NCBI GenBank assembly: GCA_905618905.1
Contig: CAJQTH010000020.1
Coordinates: 1 to 45,618, forward strand
Reading direction: 5' to 3'
From: an uncultured Candidatus Pelagibacter sp.
Lineage (GTDB): Bacteria > Pseudomonadota > Alphaproteobacteria > Pelagibacterales > Pelagibacteraceae
DNA length: 45,618 bases
Part shown: positions 29,096 to 40,400 of the stretch, one piece after another
How the letters are laid out: every line of letters starts with the position of its first letter
Position numbering within the stretch: position 1 is the stretch's first letter
The notes under the pieces: generated by a model
The model's input: only the letters and a program-made list of their open reading frames with translations
Told to the model about the DNA's origin: nothing
Database searches by the model: none
Translations under genes and position numbers: made by a program

Positions 29096-31171
29096 ATGAA
29101 AATACCACACCTTAAAAAAAAATCAGAAATAAAAACGTGTCATAATATTAGTTGGGAAGATGATTATAGCTGGATACACCAAAATGACATCTTGGAGGTT
29201 TTAAAGGATAGTAAAAAATTAAACCCCGAAGTCAGAAAATATCTTGAAGAAGAAAACTCTTATACTGATTTTCACTTATTAGACACCAAGACCATTCAAA
29301 AAAAATTATTTGATGAGATCAAAGGAAGAATAAAATTAGACGATGAATCTCTACCCTTTAAAGATTTTGATTATGAGTATTGGTCAAAAACAACTGCTAA
29401 AGGAAATTATTCTATAAAATTAAGGAAAAAAATTGGAACCAATGATATTGAAGAAATTTGGAATGGAGATGAGGAAAAAGAAAAACTAAAAGTTGAATAC
29501 TTTGGTGTTGGCGATTTAGAGGTTAGTTTTAATGATAAATATTTAGGATACTCTTTAGATACAAAAGGTTCTGAATATTACACAATATATATTAGAGATA
29601 TTAATACAAAAAAATTAGTTACTGAGAAGATAGAGGAGACATCAGGTGGCATAACTTTTAGTTTAGATGACCAGTATGTTTTTTATTCAAAACTTGATGA
29701 AAATCATAGACCAAGAAAAATTTATAGACACAAATTAGGAACTAGAGTTAGCAAAGATCAATTAATTTTTGAAGAAAAAAGTGAAGCTTTCACAGTTGGA
29801 ATTGGTTTAAGCTCAGATGATAAATACTTCTTTATCAACTCTTCAGACCATAATACCTCTGAACAATATTACTTTGATGTTAATGAAAAAGATCCTAAAC
29901 CTAAATTAATAAAAAAAAGACAAAGAGGAATTCTTTATTCGGTTAATTCTTGGGATGGTAAATTTTACAATCATACTAATAAAAATGCTGAAGATTTTAA
30001 AATAGACATTAGTGATAACTTGGAAAAACCAGACTGGAAAACCTTTATTACTTCAAAAGATGAAGTTCTAATTGGAGGGTTAACATTTTTAAAAAATTGG
30101 ATCATAAGATCTGAAACTTCAGATGCTTTAGATAAATTATTTGTAAAAAATATCACAACTGGAATAGAAGAAGAGCTAATTTTTTCTGATGAAACTGTAT
30201 ATGTTCCTGGTGCCTCTTTAATGCAAAGAGATAAAGATACAGAAGAGATATACATAAGTTATTCTTCACCTAAAACACAGTCTAGAGTTTATTCTTATAA
30301 CTTAAGCACAAAAGAAAAAAAATTAGTTAAAGAACAAGAGATCCCCTCTGGTCATAATCCTGAAGACTACATTGTTGAAAGGGTTGATTGCAAATCATAC
30401 GACGGAAGATTGGTGCCTCTTACAATTACAAGACATAAAAATACTAAACTGGATGGAAGTGCTAAATTGTTGCTTTATGGTTATGGTTCATACGGAAGTT
30501 CTATGAACCCTAGCTTTTCTACTACTAGATTAAGTTTAATTAATAGAGATATCATCTGGGTTACAGCCCATATTAGAGGAGGTATGGAAAGAGGTATGAA
30601 GTGGTGGAAAGAAGGAAAACTGCTTAATAAAAAAAATACTTTTGAAGATTATATTGCTTCTGCAAAATACTTAATTGAAAATAAATATACTTCAAAAAAT
30701 AAGATAATAGGCATGGGTGGCTCTGCGGGTGGTCTTCTTATGGGTGCTGTAGTTAATCAAGCCCCTGAGTTATTTCTAGGAATCATAATGGCAGTACCAT
30801 TTGTAGATTCTTTGACAACTAATTTGGATCACTCTTTACCTTTAACAGTTGGGGAATTTGATGAGTTTGGAAATGCAAAAGATAAAAAAGATCACTTTGA
30901 TTATATTTATTCTTATGCTCCCTATAACAATATAAAAAAAATGGATTATCCTCATATGCTGATCACAACAAGTTTAAGTGACAACAGAGTATTATTTGAT
31001 GAGCCAGCAAAATTTACTGCTAAACTTAGAGAATATAAAACTGATAATAATTTATTACTTTTAAAAACTGAAATGAACGCAGGTCATGGTGGTAAATCTG
31101 GTAGAGATGGAGCTATAGAGGAAATTGCACTTGATTATGCATTTGCATTAAAAATTGCTGGAAAAATTTAG
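29096..31171 (+). CDS. Oligopeptidase B / prolyl oligopeptidase family (S9)
   Basis: DDYSWIHQND, LLYGYGSYGSSMNPSFS, AHIRGGMERGMKWW, GGSAGGLLMGAVVNQAPELF (GxSxGG), AGHGGKSGR. Confidence 0.93.
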   Translation: MKIPHLKKKSEIKTCHNISWEDDYSWIHQNDILEVLKDSKKLNPEVRKYLEEENSYTDFHLLDTKTIQKKLFDEIKGRIKLDDESLPFKDFDYEYWSKTTAKGNYSIKLRKKIGTNDIEEIWNGDEEKEKLKVEYFGVGDLEVSFNDKYLGYSLDTKGSEYYTIYIRDINTKKLVTEKIEETSGGITFSLDDQYVFYSKLDENHRPRKIYRHKLGTRVSKDQLIFEEKSEAFTVGIGLSSDDKYFFINSSDHNTSEQYYFDVNEKDPKPKLIKKRQRGILYSVNSWDGKFYNHTNKNAEDFKIDISDNLEKPDWKTFITSKDEVLIGGLTFLKNWIIRSETSDALDKLFVKNITTGIEEELIFSDETVYVPGASLMQRDKDTEEIYISYSSPKTQSRVYSYNLSTKEKKLVKEQEIPSGHNPEDYIVERVDCKSYDGRLVPLTITRHKNTKLDGSAKLLLYGYGSYGSSMNPSFSTTRLSLINRDIIWVTAHIRGGMERGMKWWKEGKLLNKKNTFEDYIASAKYLIENKYTSKNKIIGMGGSAGGLLMGAVVNQAPELFLGIIMAVPFVDSLTTNLDHSLPLTVGEFDEFGNAKDKKDHFDYIYSYAPYNNIKKMDYPHMLITTSLSDNRVLFDEPAKFTAKLREYKTDNNLLLLKTEMNAGHGGKSGRDGAIEEIALDYAFALKIAGKI

Positions 31172-31181
31172 TCTCTAATTT

Positions 31182-31487
31182 TTAGAAACAACCATTTGAA
31201 ACAAAACCAATCACTATAGAATTAGAATCTAGTTCAAATCTTCTCTCACATAGTATTCCATATTTTTTAGAATTATAAACAAACTCTAGATTACCCTTAT
31301 CATTTTTAAAATCTTCATCAGGTTTACCTAATTCAATTTGTAAATTGCTTGAACTTTTTCCAATAAATTGACTTAACTTTGTATTTTCTTTTTCAACAAT
31401 TTTGTCTGTTTTGTCTTTAATTGTTTGGCAACCGGAAAATAAACTTATAAAAAACAAACTTATAAAAAAACATTTTAATTTTTGCAC
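31182..31487 (-). CDS. Small lipoprotein
   Basis: Lipobox FSGC; SQFIGKSSSNLQIELGKPDEDF resembles SmpA/OmlA-like folds. Confidence 0.6.
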   Translation of the reverse strand: MQKLKCFFISLFFISLFSGCQTIKDKTDKIVEKENTKLSQFIGKSSSNLQIELGKPDEDFKNDKGNLEFVYNSKKYGILCERRFELDSNSIVIGFVSNGCF

Positions 31488-31618
31488 GATTCAATGATAG
31501 CACTCTAAATATTGCATAAATATAAACTTATAAGTTGAATTATGTTAATAAACTTAGGTTTTTAAGAGTATTCACTTCAAAATTCGAATAATAATCGAAT
31601 CTAATATTAGGAGGATCA

Positions 31619-32929
31619 ATGTTAGAAAAATATTTTAACTATAAAAAACATAAGACTGATTTTAAAACAGAAGTAACTGCTGGTGTAACAACATTTTTAA
31701 CAATGGCTTACATTATGTTTTTAAATCCATTTATTTTATCAGGTGAATTTGCAGGACCCGAAAAAGGTTTTTTTGATTTTGGAGCAGTATTCACTGCAAC
31801 AATTGTTGCAACTGCACTTGCTTGTTTTATTATGGCATTTTATGGAAAAACATGGCCAATAGGTTTGGCTCCAGGTATGGGGATTAATGCTTTTGTTGCA
31901 TTTGGAGTAGTTGCTGGAATGGGTTATACACCTCAAGCAGCACTTGGTGCGGTATTGGTTGCTGGCATTTTATTTTTAATCATTTCATTAACACCAATTA
32001 GAGCTTGGCTGATTAATTCTATTCCAAAAAGTTTAAAACTTGGAATTGGTGCGGGAATTGGACTATTTTTAGCTATCATTGGTCTAGAAATTATGGGTGT
32101 AGTTGCTGATCACCCTGTAACACTTGTCACAATAGGTGATATGAAAAATCCTTTAATTTTGCTTGCATGCCTGGCATTTGTTTCAATGATTGTGATGGAA
32201 AAATTAAATATTAAAGGAAATATTATTATTGGAATTATTGGTTTTAGTATTATTGCTTGGGTCTCAGGACTTGCAAAGTTTAACGGTGTAGTTGGAAGTA
32301 TTCCCCCAATGACTTATCTATTTGATTTTGATCTTAACGCTGCTCTTACAGCTGGGATGTCCACGGTAATATTTACATTATTATTTATAGATTTTTTTGA
32401 TACTACAGGAACCCTAACATCTGTGGCAAACGTTGCTGGTAAAGTGGATAGCAAAGGTAAAATTCAGGATATAGATAAAGCAATGATGGCGGACAGCGTT
32501 GGAACTGTAGCAGGCGCATTAATGGGCACAACTACAGTAACAAGTTATGTTGAGTCTGGCGCTGGTGTAAAAGCAGGTGGAAGAACTGGAATGACCTCTT
32601 TAACTATTGGAGTTTTATTTTTAGCTTGTCTATTCCTTTCACCATTAGCAACAAGCTTGCCAAAAGAAATTGATGGGGCTGCACTCTTATATGTGTCAGT
32701 TTTATTTGTTAGAAATATCACTGATATTGAGTGGGATGATATTGGAGAGTCTGCACCTGCAGTTCTTGCTATGATCGCTATGCCTTTAACTTATAGTATT
32801 AGTAATGGTATTGCTTTGGCATTTATATCTTATGCTTTAATCAGACTATTTACTGGCAAATTTTCTTCAACTTCGCCAGCAATATGGGTTATTGCGATAC
32901 TTAGTGTTGCAAGTTTTGTTGTTGCTTAA
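31619..32929 (+). CDS. NCS2/AzgA-type purine permease
   Basis: TEVTAGVTTFLTMAYIMFLNP, GLAPGMGINAFVAF, FFDTTGTLTSVANVAG, SYVESGAGVKAGGRTGMTSL. Confidence 0.92.
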   Translation: MLEKYFNYKKHKTDFKTEVTAGVTTFLTMAYIMFLNPFILSGEFAGPEKGFFDFGAVFTATIVATALACFIMAFYGKTWPIGLAPGMGINAFVAFGVVAGMGYTPQAALGAVLVAGILFLIISLTPIRAWLINSIPKSLKLGIGAGIGLFLAIIGLEIMGVVADHPVTLVTIGDMKNPLILLACLAFVSMIVMEKLNIKGNIIIGIIGFSIIAWVSGLAKFNGVVGSIPPMTYLFDFDLNAALTAGMSTVIFTLLFIDFFDTTGTLTSVANVAGKVDSKGKIQDIDKAMMADSVGTVAGALMGTTTVTSYVESGAGVKAGGRTGMTSLTIGVLFLACLFLSPLATSLPKEIDGAALLYVSVLFVRNITDIEWDDIGESAPAVLAMIAMPLTYSISNGIALAFISYALIRLFTGKFSSTSPAIWVIAILSVASFVVA

Positions 32930-32940
32930 AAATTAATTTT

Positions 32941-32972
32941 TAGGGCTGGATTAATTCCAGCCCTATTTATTT
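32941..32972. terminator. Bidirectional rho-independent terminator
   Basis: TAGGGCTGGA-TTAAT-TCCAGCCCTA, perfect 10-bp stem; T/A tracts on both sides. Confidence 0.88.
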
Positions 32973-33484
32973 CTTTTAACTATTTCCTCCATAGATAACT
33001 CTTCATAATGTTCCGTTGGCTGAACAATCCATGGGTCTGAATCAAGCTTTACTGGGCAAAAATCTGGTTCAAATGTAGATGATTTTTTTTTCCATAAACA
33101 TGCTGTTTTAACAGCATTTATATAATCTTTAGTTGGCTCATAATTTTTTAACCACTCAATACTTTTATTTAAAGTTAACCCAGTGTCAGATAAATCGTCT
33201 ACTAATAAAACTTTATCAAAATCTTTATTTTCAGCTAAAGAGCTAATTTCTCTTGCAAACATTAATTGACCTTGCTTATCTTGCATTCCTTTTCCTGAGT
33301 AACTTTGAATAACTATATAGGCTATGGGTAACTTTAGAATTCTAGAAAGGATGTCTAATATAGGAGCTGCTCCTCTCATAATACCCACTAATACTGTTGG
33401 CTTATAATTATTGTGAATTTCTATTGCTAGTTTTTCTACAATTTTTGTATACTGATCAAAAGTGATAATTAATTTCTCTGCCAT
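32963..33484 (-). CDS. Purine phosphoribosyltransferase (xanthine/hypoxanthine-type)
   Basis: VLVGIMRGAAPILDILSRIL, VLLVDDLSDTGLTL PRPP loop, DPWIVQPTEHYEE. Confidence 0.85.
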   Translation of the reverse strand: MAEKLIITFDQYTKIVEKLAIEIHNNYKPTVLVGIMRGAAPILDILSRILKLPIAYIVIQSYSGKGMQDKQGQLMFAREISSLAENKDFDKVLLVDDLSDTGLTLNKSIEWLKNYEPTKDYINAVKTACLWKKKSSTFEPDFCPVKLDSDPWIVQPTEHYEELSMEEIVKRNK

Positions 33485-33527
33485 AAAATTTATTATCATA
33501 TAAAAAATTATTTAAAAAGGAGTAATA

Positions 33528-33824
33528 ATGAAAGCCTACTGGATTGCTTTGTACAAAAGAATAGATAGCCAAGAGAATATAAAAAAATATGGTTCAAAAG
33601 TTACTGAAATAATAAAAAGTTATGGAGGTAAACCTTTGGTGAGAGGTGGAAAATTTGAAACTTTAGAGGGCGAAACTTACCCAAGAACTGTAATATGGGA
33701 ATTTCCAAGTCATGAACAAGCTATAAAATGCCACGATTCTAAAGAATATCAAGATGGTTGGGCTATAGCAAAAGATACTACTGAACGAAACCTACAAATC
33801 GTAGAAGGTTTTAGTACTGAATAG
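33528..33824 (+). CDS. DUF1330 domain protein
   Basis: KAYWIALYKRI...YGGKPLVRGGKFETLEGETYPRTVIWEFPSHEQAIKCHDSKEYQ. Confidence 0.88.
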   Translation: MKAYWIALYKRIDSQENIKKYGSKVTEIIKSYGGKPLVRGGKFETLEGETYPRTVIWEFPSHEQAIKCHDSKEYQDGWAIAKDTTERNLQIVEGFSTE

Positions 33825-34446
33825 GTTCTGGATCTATACTTCTCCATAGATACCAAGTTGCAACTGAGCAGTATGGACTAAATCTTTTGTTTAGTAACTT
33901 CACATAAGTTTCTGGTGGCAGATATTTTTTTTTATAATTTTTTGAAATTCCTCTTAAAAGACCGATATCTTGTATGGGCCAAATATTTGAACGATTATAA
34001 GTAAATAATAAGATCATTTCAGCTGACCATCTGCCAATTTGTCTTAACTGGGATAAATAGATAATCGCTTCTTCATCTGACATCTTAGGGATTAATCTAG
34101 GGTTAAATGATTTGTCTAATATTTGTTTAGCTAAACTTTTTATTCCCCTAACCTTTTGTCCACTTAATCCACAGCTTTTAAGTTGAGCAGAAGAAAGTTG
34201 AGAAATTGTTTTTGCATTAATCTTATTTTTACACTTCTTTTTAAATTTCAAAAAGACAGAGTTGGCTGCTGCAACACTAATTTGCTGTCCAATAATGCTC
34301 TTACATAATGAAAAAAATATGTCTTTTCTAGAAGTAAGCACGGCTTCTGAGGGGGATTTATACTTGCTAATTAATAAAGACATCACTCTATCTTTATTAG
34401 ATAAATATTTTTTTGCAGTGTTCCAATATTTTGGTTTTTTATTCAT
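33811..34446 (-). CDS. DNA-3-methyladenine glycosylase II-like (HhH-GPD)
   Basis: SIIGQQISVAAANSVFLKF, LSQLRQIGRWSAEMILLF, WPIQDIGLLRGI. Confidence 0.9.
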   Translation of the reverse strand: MNKKPKYWNTAKKYLSNKDRVMSLLISKYKSPSEAVLTSRKDIFFSLCKSIIGQQISVAAANSVFLKFKKKCKNKINAKTISQLSSAQLKSCGLSGQKVRGIKSLAKQILDKSFNPRLIPKMSDEEAIIYLSQLRQIGRWSAEMILLFTYNRSNIWPIQDIGLLRGISKNYKKKYLPPETYVKLLNKRFSPYCSVATWYLWRSIDPEPIQY

Positions 34447-35323
34447 GTCTATTAGTAGATGGTATTTTTTGTTTATGATAAATTTCTCTTCTAAAAATTA
34501 TTAAAGATGCAAGAACTACAAGTGATGCACCAATTAGTGTTTTTATAGTTGGTATCTCATTCCAAATAAAATAACCAAAAAATATAGCGAACACCAAAGC
34601 CAAATATTTTAAAGGTGCTACTAAAGATACTTCAGAAAGTTTATATGATTGAGTTAAAAATAAATTTGCAGAACCTCCTGTTACTCCAATTAAAGCTAAA
34701 AGAATAAAGTCTTGAAAATTTGGCATTATCCATCCCATTGGAATTGTGGCTAAGCCAGCAATTGAAATAGTAATTGTAAAAAAAATTGAGATAAGCCAAA
34801 TAGGCTCTGTTGTGGACAGCTTTCTAATTGTAATAGTTACAAAGGCCATACCAACACAAAATATTAGTGGAAGAAAATAGAGATAATTCATGCCCTTAAA
34901 GCCAGGCTCAGCAATTATAATAACTCCTACAAATCCTATTAAGACCGCCAACCATCTAAAAATACCTACTTTTTCACTTAGTAAAAAAATTGATAATACG
35001 GTAATAAATAATGGTGCTGCATATGACAAGCTAACAACGACAGCTAAAGGAAGTTCTCTCAACGCAACAACAATTGCTATCAAAGCCATTAAACCCATAA
35101 GACATCTAAATATATGTTCTTTTGATCTATCAGTTGTATAAAATTTTTTTAACTTACTTTTTGGTATTAAAAAATATGTAGGCAACAGACCAAAAAAGCC
35201 CCTAAAAAACAAAACCTCCCCAGTTGGGTAGTCACCTGACCATTTTACAAGCAAATCCATAACGGAAAAGGTACATACAGATAGAAACATGTACAAAAAA
35301 CCTAATTGATTTTTAGTTAGCAT
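34439..35323 (-). CDS. EamA/DMT-family transporter
   Basis: About 10 TM segments; FFRGFFGLLP, ALRELPLAVVVSLSYAAPLFITVLSIFLLSEKVG. Confidence 0.92.
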   Translation of the reverse strand: MLTKNQLGFLYMFLSVCTFSVMDLLVKWSGDYPTGEVLFFRGFFGLLPTYFLIPKSKLKKFYTTDRSKEHIFRCLMGLMALIAIVVALRELPLAVVVSLSYAAPLFITVLSIFLLSEKVGIFRWLAVLIGFVGVIIIAEPGFKGMNYLYFLPLIFCVGMAFVTITIRKLSTTEPIWLISIFFTITISIAGLATIPMGWIMPNFQDFILLALIGVTGGSANLFLTQSYKLSEVSLVAPLKYLALVFAIFFGYFIWNEIPTIKTLIGASLVVLASLIIFRREIYHKQKIPSTNRHE

Positions 35324-35358
35324 AGCAATAATTTGTAAATCAAATTAAAGTATAATCA

Positions 35359-35802
35359 ATGGAAATAGCAGTATTAGGATTAGGATGTTTTTGGGGACCA
35401 GAAATTAAGTTTAGCAAACTTAAGGGGGTTATTAAAACTGAAGTTGGCTATTGTGGTGGTGACAGCAAAACAGTCACTTACAAAGAGGTATGTACTGGCA
35501 ATACAAATCATGCAGAAGTTGTTAAATTAGATTTTGATCCTAAAATTGTCTCTTATGAAAAGATTTTAGATTTCTTTTTCGAAATACATAACCCCACAAC
35601 CTTAAATTCACAAGGACCTGATTTTGGGACACAATATAGAAGTGAAATATTTTATCTAAGTGACAGACAAAAAGAAATTGCTGAAAATGTTATAAAAAAA
35701 GTAAATTTAAAATTATCTGGAAATGTCGTAACAAAATCTTCTTTATTAAAAAATTATTGTCCAGCAGAAGAATACCACCAGAGATATTTGGAAAAAAGAT
35801 AA
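35359..35802 (+). CDS. msrA: Peptide-methionine (S)-S-oxide reductase
   Basis: GLGCFWGPEI, GYCGGDSKTVTYKEVCTGNTNHAEVV, FFEIHNPTTLNSQGPDFGTQYRS, AEEYHQRYL. Confidence 0.95.
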   Translation: MEIAVLGLGCFWGPEIKFSKLKGVIKTEVGYCGGDSKTVTYKEVCTGNTNHAEVVKLDFDPKIVSYEKILDFFFEIHNPTTLNSQGPDFGTQYRSEIFYLSDRQKEIAENVIKKVNLKLSGNVVTKSSLLKNYCPAEEYHQRYLEKR

Positions 35803-35803
35803 T

Positions 35804-36616
35804 ATGTCTTTAGTTGATACAAATTGGCTAAAAAAAAATTTAGATAAAGTAAAAATTATTGATTGTTCATGGCATATGCCTCAAACACAACGCAATGGTT
35901 TTAATGAATACAAATATAAACATATTAAAAATGCAATTTTTTTTAATTTAGACAAGAATTCTAAAAAAGATACTGACCTACCTCATATGTTGCCAGATGC
36001 TAAGTCGTGGGAAAGTATTGTGTCCAACATGGGAATTAAAAATGATGATCAGATAATTATCTATGATAATTCAGATGTAATCAGTTCATGTAGATGTTGG
36101 TATAATTTTATCTATTTTGGTCATAATCCAAAATTAGTTCATGTATTAGATGGTGGATTAAAAGAATGGATTAAGGAAGATAGACCAACTACCAGTAATA
36201 TAATTAAGAATATTCCATCTAACTATACTGTGCATGAAAAAAAAGAGTTAGTAAAAAGTATAAACCAAATTAATAAAAATATTTTAGAAAATAAATTTAA
36301 TGTTATTGATGCAAGAAGTTTAGAAAGATTTAAAGGTAGTGTTCCTGAACCAAGAAAAGGATTGAGAAGTGGCTCTATTAAAAACTCTTTTTGTCTACCT
36401 TTCTCTGAACTTATAAATAAAGATCATACATTTATTAGCAAAGAAAAAATTTTTGAAAAGTTTAAATCAACTGGATATGAGGTGGACAAAAATATTACAT
36501 TTACCTGCGGTTCTGGAGTTACCGCTTCAGTTTTGGGTCTTGCTTATTCTTTAATAGATAATAAATATATGCCTACTATTTACGACGGATCATGGAGTGA
36601 ATATGGAAAGAATTAA
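35804..36616 (+). CDS. sseA: 3-mercaptopyruvate/thiosulfate sulfurtransferase
   Basis: Two rhodanese domains; DCSWHMP, LPHMLPDAKSWE, active site TFTCGSGVTASVLGLA. Confidence 0.92.
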   Translation: MSLVDTNWLKKNLDKVKIIDCSWHMPQTQRNGFNEYKYKHIKNAIFFNLDKNSKKDTDLPHMLPDAKSWESIVSNMGIKNDDQIIIYDNSDVISSCRCWYNFIYFGHNPKLVHVLDGGLKEWIKEDRPTTSNIIKNIPSNYTVHEKKELVKSINQINKNILENKFNVIDARSLERFKGSVPEPRKGLRSGSIKNSFCLPFSELINKDHTFISKEKIFEKFKSTGYEVDKNITFTCGSGVTASVLGLAYSLIDNKYMPTIYDGSWSEYGKN

Positions 36617-36619
36617 AAT

Positions 36620-37489
36620 ATGAAAAGATCAACAAAAATCAGTACAGCAATCCTTGTCTTTTTTTTAATTATTACAATAGTAATCGTTGGAAGAACAATG
36701 ATAGGAAATCATTTTAAAAAAAAATTTAGCAAAAGGCCTCCTCCTGGAGTAATTGTTAAAGAAGTAATTTACAAAAGCTTTTCGGAAAATATTGAAAGCT
36801 TTGGTACGGCAGTATCAAAGAGAGGAGAATCTTTTAGAATTAAAAGAGATAATTTAATATCTGAACTAATCCTTAAGGATTATGTAAAAAAAGGTGATCT
36901 AATTGTTAAGCTTAAAGATAGAAACATTGTAGCACCTTTTAGTGGTGTTCTTGGGTACAGAGGTATTACTGGTGACATTCTTGGTTCGGATAACTCAATT
37001 ATTATAACTTTAGATGATAACTCGATTATATATTCTGACCTAAAAATTCCTGAAACTTTTGCATTATTCATCAAAAAAGGTTTGCCTATTAAGGCAAAAT
37101 TTTCAGGTAACAAAAATAAAACATACAGTGGAAAAGTCTATGCTGTTTCAAGCAGGATTAATGCTGAAACAAGAAGCTTGCTTACAAGGGTTATAATTGA
37201 AAATGAAAACTCTGAATTAATTCCAGGCTCTCTTCTAGAGGTTATTATTAATTATAATGAACGAAATTCTCTTGCAATACCTGATACTAGTATGATGATA
37301 GAGGGAAGCAAAACTTATGTCTATAAAGTTTCAAAAGACAATATTACAAATAAAACTGAAATAGAAATTGGAATAAGAGTTGGTGGATTTATTGAGATAA
37401 TTTCCGGTCTTAATGAAGGAGAAACCATAGTTGCCGAAGGACTAAAAAAAGTTAGACCTCGAGGCAAGATAAAACCTATTAAAAAATAA
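36620..37489 (+). CDS. RND efflux periplasmic adaptor (membrane fusion protein)
   Basis: N-terminal TM, APFSGVLGYRGITGDIL, VYAVSSRINAETRSLLTRVIIEN, VEAGL-like EGLKKVRPRGKI. Confidence 0.92.
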   Translation: MKRSTKISTAILVFFLIITIVIVGRTMIGNHFKKKFSKRPPPGVIVKEVIYKSFSENIESFGTAVSKRGESFRIKRDNLISELILKDYVKKGDLIVKLKDRNIVAPFSGVLGYRGITGDILGSDNSIIITLDDNSIIYSDLKIPETFALFIKKGLPIKAKFSGNKNKTYSGKVYAVSSRINAETRSLLTRVIIENENSELIPGSLLEVIINYNERNSLAIPDTSMMIEGSKTYVYKVSKDNITNKTEIEIGIRVGGFIEIISGLNEGETIVAEGLKKVRPRGKIKPIKK

Positions 37490-40400
37490 TGTTTATAACT
37501 GATATAAGTATAAGAAGACCAGTTGTTGCGTGGGTAATGTCTCTTATATTAATCGTTTTTGGTATATTTGTTTTTTCACAGTTGCCTGTAAGAGAATTGC
37601 CTGAAGGCTTACAACCTCCTGTAGTTCAAATTAAAGTAGACTATAAGTCTGCTTCAGCTCCTATAATTGATCAAGAGGTAACTCAAGTAATTGAAGATGT
37701 AATTGGTGGGGTAGAAGGAGTAAAAAATATTAACTCAACATCAGAAAATGGAAGTAGTTCAATTAATGTTGAATTTAATACTGACATTAACCTAGATAAT
37801 GCAGCCAATGATATTAGAGAAAGAGTAGCTAGAATCGTTGATAGATTACCAAGTGAAGCTGATGCCCCTCAAATACTCAAACAATCAGCAGGTTTTTCAA
37901 CCACTATGTGGCTAGCTGTATCTTCTGCAACTTGGAGTGACCTAGAACTTGGAGATTATGTTGAGAGATATTTAGTAGATCAATTTTCGAGCGTTAAGAA
38001 CGTAGGGACTATTAGAACTGGTGGTTTAAGAGATTTAAGTGTTAGGGTTTGGATAGATCCAATTAAACTTGCAGCTTACAATTTGACCATTCAAGAAGTT
38101 GAGATAGCAATAAGAAAAGAAAATGTAAGTCTACCAGCAGGTACTCTTGAGGCTAACAATATAGATTTAATTTTAAATTTAGATAAATCATATGATGATA
38201 TAGAAAAATTAAAAGCACTACCTATAAAAAAAAACAAAAATAGTATTGTAAGACTTTCAGATATTGCCAATATTGAGTTTGGTCCAGTTTCAGAAAAAAA
38301 TCTTTTCAAAGCACAAAGTAAGGATGCTTTAAACCTAAAAACTGTAGGAATTGGTATTTATGCAAAAAGTGGTGCCTCGACAGTAGAACTTTCTAAAGAA
38401 ATAAGTAAAAAAATAGGTGAAGTTAAGAAAACATTACCAGATGATCTCAATATAGAAATAGCCTTTAACAGAGCAACATATGTGGGCACTGCTATTGATG
38501 AAGTATACAAAACTTTGATCATCGCTTTTATACTTGTAGTTATTATTATTTATTTATTCCTTGGAAATATAAAGGCAGTAATTGTTCCTGCAGTTGCATT
38601 GCCTGTAAGTTTGGTAGCATCTTTCTTGGGACTTTATTTATTTGGTTTATCAATAAATATTTTTGTTTTGTTAAGTTTTATTTTAGCAATTGGAATAATA
38701 ACAGATGACTCAGTTATAATGACAGATGCAATTTATAGAAGAATTGAAAATGGAGAAAGCCCTTTAGTTGCAGCATACAAAGGATCAAAACAAATTAGTT
38801 TTGCAATCATTGCTACAACATTAATTCTAGTTGCGGTATTTATTCCTTTAATTTTTATTGATGGAATTGCAGGAACATTATTCAGAGAGACTGCTATAGC
38901 ACTGTCATTTTCAGTTGTGGTATCTTCTTTTGTTGCACTTACATTGTCACCCATGTTAGCAAGTAAGTTTTTAAAGAAAGAACCTAAGCAAAATTTTATA
39001 GTTACTAAATTTGACAAGTTTTTTAAATCATTATCAAAATTTTATGAAGAAACATTGAGCTATTGGCTAAATAAGAAAAAAATTATTATTTCATTTATTG
39101 TCTTCACTATTATTGTCTCTAGTGTTTTATTTCATTTTACAAAAAAAGAATTGTTACCTATGGAAGATCGAGGTGTATATCTTGTTCTTGGATTTACAGA
39201 TGAGGGGAGTTCTTTTGAATATACTGAAAAAAGAGCAGAAGATGTTGAAAAAAGATTAATTCCACTTCTTCAGGCTGAGGATAGTCCATACAAAAGATTT
39301 ATAATGAGAGTGCCAGGCTTTGGCAGCAACAAAAATTCTTTTAACAGCTTTATAATAATTGCATTATTGGATGAGTGGGCTGAAAGAGATAAAAGTTCAC
39401 TAACAATAATGAGGGAGGCAATTGGAAAAATTGTGACAGTGCCAGAAACTGTGGCTTTTCCAATTTCACCACAATCAATTAGAGTTTCTAGCTACAATAA
39501 ACCAGTTCAAATGGTTATATTGGGCAGTACTTATGAAGAGTTAGAGGAAATACAATCCAAAGTTATTAGCAAGTTAAGACAAAATAAAAATTTATCAAGG
39601 ATAGAGTCTGACTATTCTAGAGACAAACCAGAAATCAAACTGGTAATTAATAAAAACAAAGCTAAAGATTTAGATATATCTACTGACTCAATTGGGAAAA
39701 CTTTAGAAACTCTTTATGGTGGAAAAACTGTAACAAAATTTAATAAACTTGGCAAAGAATATCCAATTATACTTCAGCAGTACTTAGCTGATAGAAGATC
39801 CCAGGAAGGACTTTCGAAAATATTTGTTAGATCAGAAAGTACTGGTAAACTTATTTCTTTAGCAAATTTAGTTGAATTCAGTGAGAAAGGGTCTGCAAAA
39901 AAATTAGCAAGATATAACAGACAGAGAGCTGTAACAATATCTGCAAATATATCTGAATCTTATACTCTTACAGAAGCAATTGCATATTTAGAGGAAACAA
40001 TGGAAGAAATTGGCTCGTCCAATCAGATTGCATGGAAGGGTAAATCAGAAGAAATAAAAGAAACTAGCAATGAACTGTTTATTATTTTTGGATTAGCATT
40101 TCTAACTGCTTACCTGGTAATGGCTGCAACCTTTAATTCATTTATTCATCCATTCATTATTATGTTAACTGTTCCACTGGCATTGTTTGGAGGTTTGGTC
40201 TTTATTTTATTCTTGAACAGTTCAATTAATATCTTTTCACAAATAGCACTTGTCATACTAATTGGAATATCCACTAAAAATAGTATTCTAATCGTTGATT
40301 ATGCCAATCAATTAAGGACGGCTGGAAAAAACATAGAATCATCTGTTAAGGAAGCCTGCCAATTAAGATTTAGGCCAATAATGATGACATCAATAAGCAC

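Noticed and set aside
38733-39017. 94-aa minus-strand ORF (and similar at 38091 and 40308)
   Set aside because: Antisense to the RND permease with no family signature.
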